Assembly (NCBI RefSeq): GCF_000311785.1 | Contig: NZ_HE978535.1 | Span: 128,077 to 168,690 of the forward strand | DNA length: 40,614 bases | Direction: 5' to 3' | DNA from: Brevibacillus massiliensis | Lineage (GTDB): Bacteria; Bacillota; Bacilli; Brevibacillales; Brevibacillaceae | Shown: piece by piece, positions 31,502 through 40,610 of the stretch | Layout: every line of letters begins with the position of its first letter | How positions within the stretch are numbered: position 1 is the stretch's first letter | Translations under genes and position numbers: made by a program | Notes under the pieces: generated by a model | Seen by the model: only the letters and a program-made list of their open reading frames with translations | The model's database searches: none | Told to the model about the DNA's origin: nothing

Positions 31502-34063
31502 ATGGCACAATATACGCCGATGATTCAGCAGTATCTGGCGATCAAGCAAGAGTATCCCGATACTTTTTTATTTTTTCGCCTGGGCGATTTTTACGAGTTG
31601 TTTTTTGAGGACGCGGTAAAAGCGTCCCGCGAGCTGGAGATTACACTGACCGGCCGCGATGGCGGAGGGGAGGAGCGAATCCCGATGTGCGGGGTTCCCC
31701 ACCATTCCGCAGATACATACATAGCTGAGCTGTTAAAAAAAGGGTATAAAGTGGCTGTCTGTGAGCAAGTGGAAGATCCGAAGGCGGCCAAGGGCGTTGT
31801 CCGCCGTGAAGTGACGCGGGTGATCACGCCCGGGACGATGATGGAAGGCGAGTGGTTATCCGCCAAGGAAAACAATTACATCGTCTCCATCGCCGCAAGC
31901 GGCGGCCGGGAAAGCATCGCCGCCTGCGATATGAGTACGGGCGAGATGTACGTCACCACTCCGCGTGCGGATGCCGTATGGGAAGAGGCGCTGCGGTACC
32001 AGCCCAGGGAGCTGGTGCTGTGCGGAGAAGAGATCGCGGAAGGTGTGCTGAACCTGCCGGTCATGAAAATGGCGCCGGACCAGATCGATCCCCGCCTTGC
32101 AGACAGTCAGTACGGAGAACAGACAGCAGGGCTGGGTGAATCCCAAAAATTGGCAATCAGTGCACTGCTGCAGTACATCGGTACGACGCAAAAGCGGGGC
32201 CTCTCCCACCTGCGCCAGCTGGAGGCGTATGAAACCGCCCAGTATTTGCAGTTGGACGCCTTTTCCCGGCGCAACTTGGAGTTGACGGAAACGATTCGCG
32301 ACAAGAGCAAAAAGGGATCGCTGCTCTGGCTGCTCGACCGGACAGAAACGGCGATGGGCGGCCGTCTGCTGCGGCGCTGGATTGAGCGGCCTCTTCTGGA
32401 TCGCTCCGAGATCGAACGGCGCTTGGATGCAGTCCATCACCTGTATGAAGATTTGCTGCTCACATCCGATATCCGCGCTGCACTAAACGAGGTGTATGAT
32501 ATAGAGCGGCTGACCGGGCGCATCGCGTACGGAAACGCGAACGCCAGGGATCTGGTCCAGCTGCGGGTATCCCTTGAACACATTCCTGAACTGAAAGCAA
32601 GGCTCGCCATGAGCGGCTTGCCGGTGCTCTCGCAGCTGGCTGAAGGAATGGACGAATGTGACGACCTCGTCCGCCTGCTGCGGCAGGCATTGGTCGACGA
32701 TCCGCCGCTCTCTGTACGCGAAGGCGGCCTGATCCGCCCCGGCTACGACGCTTACCTGGACAAGCTGCAGCTTGCCAGCAGGGAAGGGAAGGACTGGATC
32801 GCCCAGTTGGAACAAGCCGAACGGGAAGCGACCGGAATCCGTTCCCTGAAAGTCGGGTTTAACAAGGTGTTTGGCTATTACATCGAAATCTCCCGCGCCA
32901 ACCTGTCCCACGTTCCCGAGGGGCGCTACGAGCGAAAACAGACACTGGCCAATGCGGAACGGTTTATCACGCCTGAGTTAAAAGAGCGGGAAGCGCTCAT
33001 CCTCGAAGCAGAAGAAAAGATGGTAGAATTGGAGTACCAACTGTTCGTCCAGATTCGCAGCGAAGTGGCGCAGCATGTCGCCAGATTGCAATCGCTCGCC
33101 GAAAGAGTGGCCGAAGTAGATGTGCTGCAGTCTTTTGCCACTGTGAGCTATGAACGCGGCTACGTTCGGCCGCAGATCGTCACAAGCGGCGAATTTGTCG
33201 TTCGGGAAGGGCGTCATCCGGTGGTGGAAGCTGTTTTGTCCAAGGAAAAGTACGTAGCGAACGACGTTGCCCTCGACCAGGAGCAGCGGCAAGTGCTGCT
33301 GATTACCGGGCCCAATATGGCGGGGAAAAGCACGTACATGCGGCAAATCGCCCTGATGGCGATCATGGCGCAAATCGGCTGTTTTGTACCGGCCAAAGAA
33401 GCCAGCCTCTCGCTGGTCGACCAGATCTTTACCCGGATCGGCGCGGCTGACGATCTGGTCGGCGGCCACAGCACGTTTATGGTGGAGATGCTGGAGACCA
33501 AGCAGGCGCTGGTGAAGGCCACGTCCCGCAGTTTAATCCTGCTGGACGAGATCGGCCGAGGCACCTCGACCTATGATGGCATGGCGCTGGCCCAAGCGGT
33601 GATCGAGCACATCCACGACCGGATCGGCGCCAAGACGCTGTTTTCCACGCACTACCACGAGCTGACCCATCTGGCAGAAAGCTTGCCGCGGGTGGTCAAC
33701 GTCAATGCCAGATGCGAAGAAAGAGAAGGGAAGCTCCTGTTCTTGCACAAAATCGCCGAGGGACGAGCTGACAAAAGCTACGGCATCCACGTAGCAGAGC
33801 TTGCCGAGATGCCGCATTCCGTCATTTCCCGGGCCCGCCAGATTCTCCATGAACTGGAGGCAAAGCAATTCGCGGCCGCACCGGAGCAGATGACACTCGA
33901 CATGTTGTTTGCCGCGGCGGCTGAAGAGAAGCCGGAGCCTGCTTTCGATCCGCAGGCGGCGGAAGTGCTTGACCAGCTGCGCTCGGTTGACATCAACCAC
34001 TTGACGCCGCTGCAGGCGATGCTGCTGCTGTCAGAGTGGAAGCAAACATTGAACGGAAAGTGA
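31502..34063 (+). CDS. mutS: DNA mismatch repair protein MutS
   Basis: An 853-residue mismatch-recognition ATPase. The N-terminal mismatch domain has FFRLGDFYELFFEDA (the Phe-x-Glu wedge is GDFYE), followed by connector, lever and clamp domains, then the ATPase domain with Walker A GPNMAGKS (603-610), LLDEIGRGTSTYDG and STHYHEL. Length is standard. ATG 31502 starts MAQYTPMIQQYLAIKQEYPD; its ribosome binding site AGGAGTCGTG lies within the end of the preceding gene, which stops 2 bases earlier, so the two are coupled. mutL follows after 16 bases. Confidence 0.98.
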   Translation: MAQYTPMIQQYLAIKQEYPDTFLFFRLGDFYELFFEDAVKASRELEITLTGRDGGGEERIPMCGVPHHSADTYIAELLKKGYKVAVCEQVEDPKAAKGVVRREVTRVITPGTMMEGEWLSAKENNYIVSIAASGGRESIAACDMSTGEMYVTTPRADAVWEEALRYQPRELVLCGEEIAEGVLNLPVMKMAPDQIDPRLADSQYGEQTAGLGESQKLAISALLQYIGTTQKRGLSHLRQLEAYETAQYLQLDAFSRRNLELTETIRDKSKKGSLLWLLDRTETAMGGRLLRRWIERPLLDRSEIERRLDAVHHLYEDLLLTSDIRAALNEVYDIERLTGRIAYGNANARDLVQLRVSLEHIPELKARLAMSGLPVLSQLAEGMDECDDLVRLLRQALVDDPPLSVREGGLIRPGYDAYLDKLQLASREGKDWIAQLEQAEREATGIRSLKVGFNKVFGYYIEISRANLSHVPEGRYERKQTLANAERFITPELKEREALILEAEEKMVELEYQLFVQIRSEVAQHVARLQSLAERVAEVDVLQSFATVSYERGYVRPQIVTSGEFVVREGRHPVVEAVLSKEKYVANDVALDQEQRQVLLITGPNMAGKSTYMRQIALMAIMAQIGCFVPAKEASLSLVDQIFTRIGAADDLVGGHSTFMVEMLETKQALVKATSRSLILLDEIGRGTSTYDGMALAQAVIEHIHDRIGAKTLFSTHYHELTHLAESLPRVVNVNARCEEREGKLLFLHKIAEGRADKSYGIHVAELAEMPHSVISRARQILHELEAKQFAAAPEQMTLDMLFAAAAEEKPEPAFDPQAAEVLDQLRSVDINHLTPLQAMLLLSEWKQTLNGK

Positions 34064-34079
34064 CAAGGAGGCGGAGGAG

Positions 34080-36047
34080 ATGGGAATAATCCAGGTGATG
34101 GACGATCAGCTGAGCAACATGATCGCCGCGGGTGAAGTGGTGGAACGCCCTGCCTCCGTGGTCAAAGAACTGGTCGAAAACGCTATCGACGCAATGGCGA
34201 AGCGAATCGAAATCCACGTCGAGGAAGGCGGGCTTGGTTCCATCCGGATCGTCGATGACGGACACGGGATGGAGCGCAGCGACTGTTTGCTCGCATTCGA
34301 GCGGCATGCGACCAGCAAGATTCGCACTACGCGCGATCTGTTTCAGATTCGCACGCTGGGGTTTCGCGGCGAGGCGCTGCCGAGTATCGCCTCCGTCGCC
34401 CGCGTGGAGCTGACCAGCACGGACGCAAGCGGCAAAGTGGGAACGCAGATCGTGGTCGAAGGCGGCAAGGTGCAAAGCGTGACTGACGCTGCTGCCGTAC
34501 AGGGAACCCAAATCGTCATTCGCGATCTGTTTTTCAATACGCCGGCAAGGCTGAAGTACATGAAGTCGATCTCCACCGAGATCGGACATATCTCCGATTT
34601 TGTGAACCGTCTGGCGCTGGCTTACCCCGGGATAGCCTTTACGCTTACCCACAACGGGAAAATGATACTGCAAACCTCCGGAGACGGCAAACTGCTGCAT
34701 GTCATGGCGGCGATCTACGGCGTCCAGGTAGCCAAGCTGCTCCTTCCGGTCAGCGGGGAGACGCTCGATTTTCGCTGGAGCGGGTATCTCGCCAAGACGG
34801 AAGTGACGAGAGCCAACCGTTCCTATATCTCCACGCTGGTCAACGGGCGGTACATTCGCAGTTACCCGCTGACCAATGCGATCATGCGCGGCTACCACAC
34901 GCTTTTGCCTGTTGGAAGGTTTCCGATTGTGGCCTTGCAATTGGAAATGGATCCGACACTCGTCGACGTCAATGTGCATCCCGCAAAGCTGGAGGCGCGG
35001 TTCAGCAAAGAGCAGGAGCTGTGCGAGGCGATCGAAACGGCGGTAAGGACGGCGCTCCGCCAGGGCCTGCGAATCGTGCAGCCGCTGCAGGCGGAGCGCA
35101 GGGGACGGGGACGAGGCGAGTCCCTGTTCCAGCCGCAGTTGGAGCTGAACCCGGCAGGGTATACCAGGCCTGCGGTGAAGATGGAAAAAATAGACAGTGC
35201 CGTGTTCGGTCAATCCCGCAAGCTGCCGACAGAGGCGGAGGTTCGCGAGAGGTTCCTGGTAAAAGAGAGCGGGGTTACGGAGCAGCCCTCTGCGGAACTG
35301 CAGGTAGAAGCCGCGCACAGCGGAGCCGAAACAGCTGCGGCGGCAGAACCGTCTGTCCAGGCAGCTTCCGCGGCTGCAGATGATGCGGCGTTCGATGCGG
35401 AAGCGTCTGCGGCCCAGGGGAGTGCGTCTGCGGGGGAAGCCGCCGAGGCGGCGGCTGCGATCCCGATGTTATACCCGGTCGGACAGGTACATGGGACCTA
35501 TATTGTCGCGCAAAATGAGACCGGGATGTACCTGATCGACCAACACGCGGCACAGGAGCGGATCTACTACGAATTTTTTATGGAGAAGCTGCAGGAGGAG
35601 AGCGCATCCAGCCAGCTGCTCTTGTTTCCCCACACCGTGGAATGCACGGCGGCGGAAGAGGCACGCTTGTTGAAACGGCTGGAACTGCTGCGGTCGCTCG
35701 GGTTGGAGGCGGAGTGGTTCGGAAGTCGGACGTTCATCGTCAGGGCTCACCCTTCCTGGTTTCCGCAAGGCAGCGAATTGGAAGTCATCGACGAACTGAT
35801 CCAGTTCGTTTTGGAGGCGGGCGAGCAGGCCCGCATCGATATCCGGGAAATGCGGGAGAAAGCGGCGATCATGATGTCCTGCAAGGCTTCGATTAAAGCC
35901 AACCGCTTTCTCACCCACGCGGAGATGGAGGCACTGCTCGAGCGCTTGCGGATGACCAAAAGCCCCTTTACCTGCCCGCACGGCAGGCCGATCATCATCC
36001 ACTTTTCTACCTATGAATTGGAAAAAATGTTTAAGCGGGTGATGTGA
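34080..36047 (+). CDS. mutL: DNA mismatch repair protein MutL, endonuclease type
   Basis: A 655-residue MutL. The N-terminal GHKL ATPase has AAGEVVERPASVVKELVENAIDA, VDDGHGM and TRGFRGEALPSI-like motifs. The C-terminal dimerisation domain carries the latent endonuclease: DQHAAQERIYYE starting at Asp487, SCKASIKA, and CPHGRP at 632-637, so this strain nicks without MutH, as usual in Firmicutes. Between them residues about 411-461 are an alanine-rich, acidic, low-complexity linker unlike the usual one. ATG 34080 follows AAGGAGGCGGAGGAG. It ends 58 bases before the methyltransferase gene. Confidence 0.97.
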   Translation: MGIIQVMDDQLSNMIAAGEVVERPASVVKELVENAIDAMAKRIEIHVEEGGLGSIRIVDDGHGMERSDCLLAFERHATSKIRTTRDLFQIRTLGFRGEALPSIASVARVELTSTDASGKVGTQIVVEGGKVQSVTDAAAVQGTQIVIRDLFFNTPARLKYMKSISTEIGHISDFVNRLALAYPGIAFTLTHNGKMILQTSGDGKLLHVMAAIYGVQVAKLLLPVSGETLDFRWSGYLAKTEVTRANRSYISTLVNGRYIRSYPLTNAIMRGYHTLLPVGRFPIVALQLEMDPTLVDVNVHPAKLEARFSKEQELCEAIETAVRTALRQGLRIVQPLQAERRGRGRGESLFQPQLELNPAGYTRPAVKMEKIDSAVFGQSRKLPTEAEVRERFLVKESGVTEQPSAELQVEAAHSGAETAAAAEPSVQAASAAADDAAFDAEASAAQGSASAGEAAEAAAAIPMLYPVGQVHGTYIVAQNETGMYLIDQHAAQERIYYEFFMEKLQEESASSQLLLFPHTVECTAAEEARLLKRLELLRSLGLEAEWFGSRTFIVRAHPSWFPQGSELEVIDELIQFVLEAGEQARIDIREMREKAAIMMSCKASIKANRFLTHAEMEALLERLRMTKSPFTCPHGRPIIIHFSTYELEKMFKRVM

Positions 36048-36058
36048 CGATATATCTA

Positions 36059-36087
36059 TTAGATTCATCTCCATAACATGCTATTAT
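36059..36087 (+). promoter_or_regulatory. Weak candidate promoter after mutL
   Basis: TTAGAT at 36059-36064 and TATTAT at 36082-36087 have 17-base spacing; the -10 is 5/6 and the -35 only 3/6. It could start the methyltransferase-miaA-hfq transcript. Confidence 0.4.
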
Positions 36088-36105
36088 TGAAACGGGTGAT
36101 GCAGC

Positions 36106-36891
36106 TTGATCCTGACAACGGGATTGGAACCCAGCGAAGAGACACTGGAACACGCCAAAGCACTGGCCAAGCGGTTCGGAATCCCGATCGTACCGCGGCG
36201 GTTTGATTCACTGGCGGCACTCAGGCGGCGCAGCGGGACAGATGAGATCATCGTCGTCTCGGCAAAAGGAGTGCGGCTCGAATCGCCGGGTGCACAACCG
36301 TTCTTTTTTCATCCGAATACGGCTGCATTCCGTATAAAGCGGCTTGAGCGCGGCGATACTGATACTATGCTCTCTGCCTGCCAAATAAAACCAGGAGATG
36401 GTGTGCTGGATGCTACACTTGGTCTGGGGGCTGACGCCATCGTGTTTGCTTATGCGGTCGGCCAGTCGGGCAGAGTTGTCGGCATTGAGTCGCAGCGGAC
36501 CGTGGCGCTGATGGTAGAGGACGGACTGCGCCGCTGGAGTCAGGGATCGGAAGCGCTGATCCAAGCGATGAGGCGGGTGGAGGTAGTCGCCGCCGACCAT
36601 TACGCGTTTCTCCGGCAGCAGCCTGACCGTTCGTGGGACGTCGTCTACTTTGACCCGATGTTTCAGGTCGGTGTTGACGCTTCGAGCGGGATCGCCGCAC
36701 TTCGCCCGCTTGCCAATCAGGAGCCGCTTGCAAAACAGGTGGTGCAAGAGGCCCTCCGTGTTGCCCGCAGGCGTGTGGTGTTGAAAGAGGGGAAGACGAG
36801 CGAGTACTTCCGGCAGTTTGGGTTCACGCCATACCGGAAAAAGGAACATCAGGTTGTGTACAGCTATAGAGAGGTAACTGGAGGGGAGTGA
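36106..36891 (+). CDS. RsmJ-like class I SAM-dependent methyltransferase
   Basis: A 261-residue methyltransferase. Motif I is VLDATLGLGADAIVFA (about 99-114) and motif IV YFDPMF (about 184-189), a pattern shared with RsmJ, the 16S rRNA m2G1516 enzyme of gammaproteobacteria. The N-terminal about 90 residues (PSEETLEHAKALAKRFGIPI) are the same small leading domain seen in that family. The target here is not known; rRNA or tRNA guanine is a guess from motif IV. The start is TTG 36106, behind GGGTGAT; ATG 36099 is in another frame. It ends 1 base before the miaA start, so the two are coupled. Confidence 0.82.
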   Translation: MILTTGLEPSEETLEHAKALAKRFGIPIVPRRFDSLAALRRRSGTDEIIVVSAKGVRLESPGAQPFFFHPNTAAFRIKRLERGDTDTMLSACQIKPGDGVLDATLGLGADAIVFAYAVGQSGRVVGIESQRTVALMVEDGLRRWSQGSEALIQAMRRVEVVAADHYAFLRQQPDRSWDVVYFDPMFQVGVDASSGIAALRPLANQEPLAKQVVQEALRVARRRVVLKEGKTSEYFRQFGFTPYRKKEHQVVYSYREVTGGE

Positions 36892-36892
36892 C

Positions 36893-37846
36893 GTGCAAGA
36901 GAAGGAAAAATTGGCGGTGATTGTCGGGCCTACTGCTGTCGGCAAGACGGCACTCAGTTTGAGGCTGGCTCAGACGTTCAACGGCGAAATCATATCGGGA
37001 GATTCCATGCAGGTCTACCGCCAGATGGACATCGGCACGGCGAAAGCGACGCCTGAGGAGCGCCGGATGGTTCCGCATCACTTGATCGACATTATCGATC
37101 CGGATGAAGAATACTCCGTGGCCCACTTCCAGGCGATGGCCAGGCAGCTCATTGCGGAAATCAACGAGCGCGGCCGACTGCCCTTTATCGTCGGCGGTAC
37201 CGGACTTTACATAGAATCAGTCACACACAGCTTTCACTTTTCAGAAGCTGGGCAAGATCCTGAATTGCGTCAGCGGCTCGAGAAGATTGCAGAGTTGGAA
37301 GGAGTGGAGGCGCTGCACCGACAGTTGGCCGCGATCGATCCGCTTACCGCGGAACGGCTGCATCCCAACGACAGAAAACGGGTAATTCGGGCAATCGAGA
37401 TTTACCAGGTCACCGGGCAGCGCATGTCGGATTTTCAGGTACGGGCGGAGCATTCCCCTTACCAATTGGTCATGATCGGGCTGACGATGGATCGCGCCGT
37501 GTTGTATGAACGAATTAACAGGCGCGTCGATCAGATGATCGAGGCCGGTCTTGTCGAGGAAGTCCGGCAGCTACTCGACCGCGGCTTGGACCCGTCCGCG
37601 GTGTCGATGCAGGGACTTGGCTATAAGGAACTGGTTCCGTATTTATACGGTGAAATTTCGTTGGAACAGGCGGTGGCCGCGATCAAGCAGCGCACCCGTC
37701 ACTTTGCCAAACGTCAGCTGTCATGGTTTCGGCGAATGTCGGAAATCCATTGGTTCGACGTTACCGACCCAGAAGAATATTCATCGGTAGTGGAGAGAAT
37801 CACCCAAACATTGGCAGGAAAGTTTCACCAACTGCCGAATATATAA
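36893..37846 (+). CDS. miaA: tRNA dimethylallyltransferase MiaA
   Basis: A 317-residue enzyme that transfers the dimethylallyl group of DMAPP to A37 of tRNAs reading UNN codons, giving i6A37, which MiaB (27367) then methylthiolates. Walker A GPTAVGKT is at residues 12-19, followed by SGDSMQVYRQMDIGTAK and HHLIDIIDPDEEYSVAHFQ, both diagnostic. The C-terminal part has QRTRHFAKRQLSWFR for tRNA binding. GTG 36893 begins 1 base after the upstream stop and uses GGAGGGGAG. hfq lies 29 bases downstream, the classical miaA-hfq pairing. Confidence 0.97.
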   Translation: MQEKEKLAVIVGPTAVGKTALSLRLAQTFNGEIISGDSMQVYRQMDIGTAKATPEERRMVPHHLIDIIDPDEEYSVAHFQAMARQLIAEINERGRLPFIVGGTGLYIESVTHSFHFSEAGQDPELRQRLEKIAELEGVEALHRQLAAIDPLTAERLHPNDRKRVIRAIEIYQVTGQRMSDFQVRAEHSPYQLVMIGLTMDRAVLYERINRRVDQMIEAGLVEEVRQLLDRGLDPSAVSMQGLGYKELVPYLYGEISLEQAVAAIKQRTRHFAKRQLSWFRRMSEIHWFDVTDPEEYSSVVERITQTLAGKFHQLPNI

Positions 37847-37875
37847 CTTACAAGTCCTTTTAGGGGGTATTGACC

Positions 37876-38115
37876 ATGAAACAGACGATCAACATCCAAG
37901 ATACGTTTTTAAACCATCTGCGTAAGGAAAATATCGCGGTTACCATTTACTTGGTCAACGGCTTTCAATTGCGGGGCTACATTAAAGCATTCGATAACTT
38001 TACGATCGTAATCGATACGGATGGAAAACAGCAGCTTGTCTACAAGCACGCGATCTCCACGTTTACCCCGCAGCGACCTGTCTCCCTGATGGCAGCGGAA
38101 AACAATCAGCAGTGA
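37876..38115 (+). CDS. hfq: RNA chaperone Hfq
   Basis: A 79-residue Sm-like protein that forms a hexameric ring and binds A/U-rich RNA. The Sm1 region ([24 protein letters not shown]) and Sm2 signature ([10 protein letters not shown]) are intact. Compared with proteobacterial Hfq it has only a short C-terminal tail, as usual in Firmicutes. ATG 37876 is chosen over TTG 37870 because GGGGG lies 8 bases ahead of it. It follows miaA, and a weak hairpin terminator lies just downstream before spoVK. Confidence 0.96.
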   Translation: MKQTINIQDTFLNHLRKENIAVTIYLVNGFQLRGYIKAFDNFTIVIDTDGKQQLVYKHAISTFTPQRPVSLMAAENNQQ

Positions 38116-38123
38116 CAGATGAT

Positions 38124-38156
38124 AAGGCCGGAACTCTCGCAGATTCCGGGCTTTTT
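38124..38156 (+). terminator. Probable terminator after hfq
   Basis: CCGGAA and TTCCGG pair (extendable by GC with one bulge) around ten bases, followed by CTTTTTC. The stem is modest. Confidence 0.6.
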
Positions 38157-38214
38157 CATGTCCGAGCGCCAAACGCCCGGGCAAATTTTCGCGCAGGTTT
38201 TCACGCCTGACGAG

Positions 38215-38220
38215 TATACT
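38215..38220 (+). promoter_or_regulatory. Possible -10 element of spoVK
   Basis: TATACT sits 25 bases before the chosen spoVK start with no good -35 of any sigma factor. In B. subtilis spoVK is sigma-E dependent; a sigma-E site is not evident here. If used, ATG 38227 would have no leader. Confidence 0.25.
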
Positions 38221-38244
38221 AATGGTATGACACAAAGGCAGGTG

Positions 38245-39207
38245 ATGCTTGTGAAGGAGTCACCAAACTCGTCAGCTGATACGACGGATGTGATCAACAG
38301 ACATCCCCACCGGATTCAGATCGTGTTAAACCGTCCGCAAAGAGTGAAGCCGCCGGGAACGCTGGCAGATGCCGTAAGGGTCACAGCCAGTCCGAATTTG
38401 ACCGCCGTTCTCGACGAACTGGAACAGATGATCGGATTAAAAAAGGTAAAAAAGGTGATGTACGATATATACGCCCTGCTTCGAATCAACAAGGAGAGGA
38501 CGAAGCAGGAGCTGAAGGTTGAAAAACAGGTGTATCACATGATTTTCAAGGGAAATCCGGGTACGGGTAAAACAACGGTTGCTCGGATTTTTGGACGTAT
38601 TTTCAAGGAAATGGGGATTTTGAGCAAAGGGCATTTAATCGAGGTGGAGCGGGCGGATTTGGTTGGCGAGTTCATCGGCCATACTGCGCAAAAGACGAGG
38701 GAATTGGTGAAGAAAGCGCTGGGCGGGATTCTCTTCGTCGACGAGGCGTACTCGCTTGCCCGCGGGGGAGAAAAGGATTTTGGCAAAGAGGCGATTGACT
38801 GCCTGACGAAGGCCCTGGAAGATCACCAAAACGATTTTATCTGCATTCTCGCCGGATACCACGATGAGATGGACTCTTTTATGGAGTTGAACCCGGGGCT
38901 TCCCTCCCGCTTTCCCATCAAACTAAGCTTTGAAGACTACAGCATCGATGAGCTGATGGAGATTTCTGAATTAATCGTGAAAAACAAACAGTACCAACTT
39001 ACTCCGCCTGCGAAGGAGAAACTGAGAGAACACATCACCAAAAGCCGGAACGACCCGTTTTGCAGCAATTTCAGCAATGCCCGTTTCATCCGAAACGCGA
39101 TCGAAGATGCGATCAGGCAGCAGGCCGTTCGGCTGCTGGCCGTGAACGCTCCGACCAGGGATGAGCTGCTGCAGCTGGCAGCCGAGGATTTTGTCTTTCA
39201 GCAATGA
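38245..39207 (+). CDS. spoVK: Stage V sporulation protein K, AAA+ ATPase
   Basis: A 320-residue CbxX/CfqX-type AAA+ ATPase, needed for late spore maturation in the mother cell; its substrate is not known. Walker A GNPGTGKT is at 103-110, Walker B ILFVDEAYSLARGGEKDFGK has Asp166-Glu167, and the arginine-finger and sensor regions (NPGLPSRFP, NARFIRNAIE) are present. These stretches are nearly identical to B. subtilis SpoVK (322 aa). ATG 38245, 6 bases after AAAGG, gives the family length; GTG 38251 and ATG 38227 are alternatives. It lies between hfq and hflX. Confidence 0.95.
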   Translation: MLVKESPNSSADTTDVINRHPHRIQIVLNRPQRVKPPGTLADAVRVTASPNLTAVLDELEQMIGLKKVKKVMYDIYALLRINKERTKQELKVEKQVYHMIFKGNPGTGKTTVARIFGRIFKEMGILSKGHLIEVERADLVGEFIGHTAQKTRELVKKALGGILFVDEAYSLARGGEKDFGKEAIDCLTKALEDHQNDFICILAGYHDEMDSFMELNPGLPSRFPIKLSFEDYSIDELMEISELIVKNKQYQLTPPAKEKLREHITKSRNDPFCSNFSNARFIRNAIEDAIRQQAVRLLAVNAPTRDELLQLAAEDFVFQQ

Positions 39208-39220
39208 CGGCAGAGGATTG

Positions 39221-39229
39221 TGGTACACT
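39221..39229 (+). promoter_or_regulatory. Extended -10 promoter of hflX
   Basis: TGG-TACACT at 39221-39229, 13 bases after the spoVK stop, without a clear -35. The leader to hflX would be about 48 bases. Confidence 0.45.
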
Positions 39230-39282
39230 GGAAAGCATACGCAAAGACGCCCTTGGATAGCGCTTGGAAAGGACGTAGATAC

Positions 39283-40578
39283 ATGAGAACGGAACAGATC
39301 AAAACGCGGGAAACAGCGATATTGGTGGGCTGCCTGCTTGATCACCGCGATGAGGAACGCTCCCGTCTGTCGCTCGAAGAACTGCACGAGCTGGCCCGGA
39401 CGGCCGGCGTTGAGGTGCTGGAGGTCATGACCCAGAACCGCGAGCGAATCGACCCGGCCTGGTATCTGGGCAGCGGAAAAATAGAAGAGATTGCCGCGAG
39501 AGCAAGTCAGCTTGAGGCGGATGTGGTCATCTTCAACGATGAGCTTTCACCCAGCCAAAACCGCAACCTGGAAGCTGCCTTTTCGTGCAAGGTGATCGAC
39601 CGCACCCAGCTTATCCTGGACATTTTTGCCTCGCGGGCCCACTCCAGCGAGGGAAAGATACAGGTTGAGCTGGCCCAGTACAACTACCTGCTGCCCCGGC
39701 TTGCCGGGCAGGGCAAGCAGCTCTCGAGGCTGGGCGGGGGGATCGGCACCCGGGGTCCGGGTGAAACCAAGCTGGAGAGCGACAGGCGCCACATCCGCCG
39801 GCGGATCAGTGAACTAAAACAGCAACTGGCGGACGTCGTGCGGACTCGCAGCTTGCACCGGGAAAGGCGGAAGAAGAACAACGTCTTTCAGATCGCCTTG
39901 GTAGGCTATACCAATGCCGGCAAATCGACATTGTTAAACCGCTTGACAAATGCTGACACTCTGCAGGAAAATAAATTGTTCGCCACGCTTGATCCGACTA
40001 CCCGCCAGCTACGCCTGCCCGGCGGGATGGACGTTTTTTTGACCGATACGGTCGGCTTTATTCAAGATTTGCCCACGGCGCTGGTAGCCGCCTTCCGCTC
40101 CACGCTGGAGGGGGTCAAGGAAGCCGATTTGATTCTGCACGTAGTCGACGCTCATCACCCCGACTTTGAAATCCATTTGGAAGTAGTGGAAAAGGTGCTG
40201 CGGGACTTGAAGGCGGAAACCATTCCGCAGTGCATCGTCTTCAACAAGGCAGATCTGGTGATGCCCGGCTCCTACATTCCCCGGATGGAGAATGCGATTA
40301 CGATCTCTGCGCTCTCGGATGAAGATCTGCGGCGGCTCCTTGCCCTCATCGAGCGCTATGTGCGCAAGTCGTATCAGGAGATGACGCTGCAGGTGCCGGC
40401 GGAGCGGGGAGATATCCTGTCGCTGCTGTATCGAGAGGGAATCGAGCTGGAGCAGCAATTTTCCGAAACGGCGGGCGCGTACCTGATCAAGGCGCGAATC
40501 AATCAAGAGAATCCCGTATACGGACGGATTCAATCGTTTCGAGTGGACCTGCCCCGATCTGTTGAAGAGTATGAATGA
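39283..40578 (+). CDS. hflX: Ribosome-associated GTPase HflX
   Basis: A 431-residue GTPase that binds the 50S subunit and splits or rescues stalled ribosomes under stress. The N-terminal HflX domain (about 1-180) includes the glycine-rich GGGIGTRGPGETKLESDRR; the coiled linker follows; the G domain has GYTNAGKS (208-215), DTVGF and NKAD; a C-terminal domain ends the protein. ATG 39283 follows GGAAAGGACG; the frame opens further to 39220, but that part covers the promoter and lacks a binding site. The location near hfq and miaA is common across bacteria. A terminator follows 1 base after the stop. Confidence 0.96.
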   Translation: MRTEQIKTRETAILVGCLLDHRDEERSRLSLEELHELARTAGVEVLEVMTQNRERIDPAWYLGSGKIEEIAARASQLEADVVIFNDELSPSQNRNLEAAFSCKVIDRTQLILDIFASRAHSSEGKIQVELAQYNYLLPRLAGQGKQLSRLGGGIGTRGPGETKLESDRRHIRRRISELKQQLADVVRTRSLHRERRKKNNVFQIALVGYTNAGKSTLLNRLTNADTLQENKLFATLDPTTRQLRLPGGMDVFLTDTVGFIQDLPTALVAAFRSTLEGVKEADLILHVVDAHHPDFEIHLEVVEKVLRDLKAETIPQCIVFNKADLVMPGSYIPRMENAITISALSDEDLRRLLALIERYVRKSYQEMTLQVPAERGDILSLLYREGIELEQQFSETAGAYLIKARINQENPVYGRIQSFRVDLPRSVEEYE

Positions 40579-40610
40579 GAAAGCGGACGGCTGACGGCCA
40601 GCCGCTTTTT
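40579..40610 (+). terminator. Rho-independent terminator after hflX
   Basis: AAAGC and GCTTT close an outer stem and GGCTG/CAGCC an inner one, with a 4-base bulge between, followed by five T. Confidence 0.7.

Noticed and set aside
33993-35318. A 441-codon minus-strand frame opposite mutL
   Set aside because: It lies antisense to a conserved mutL, has no domain, and its length follows from codon bias of the GC-rich sense gene.
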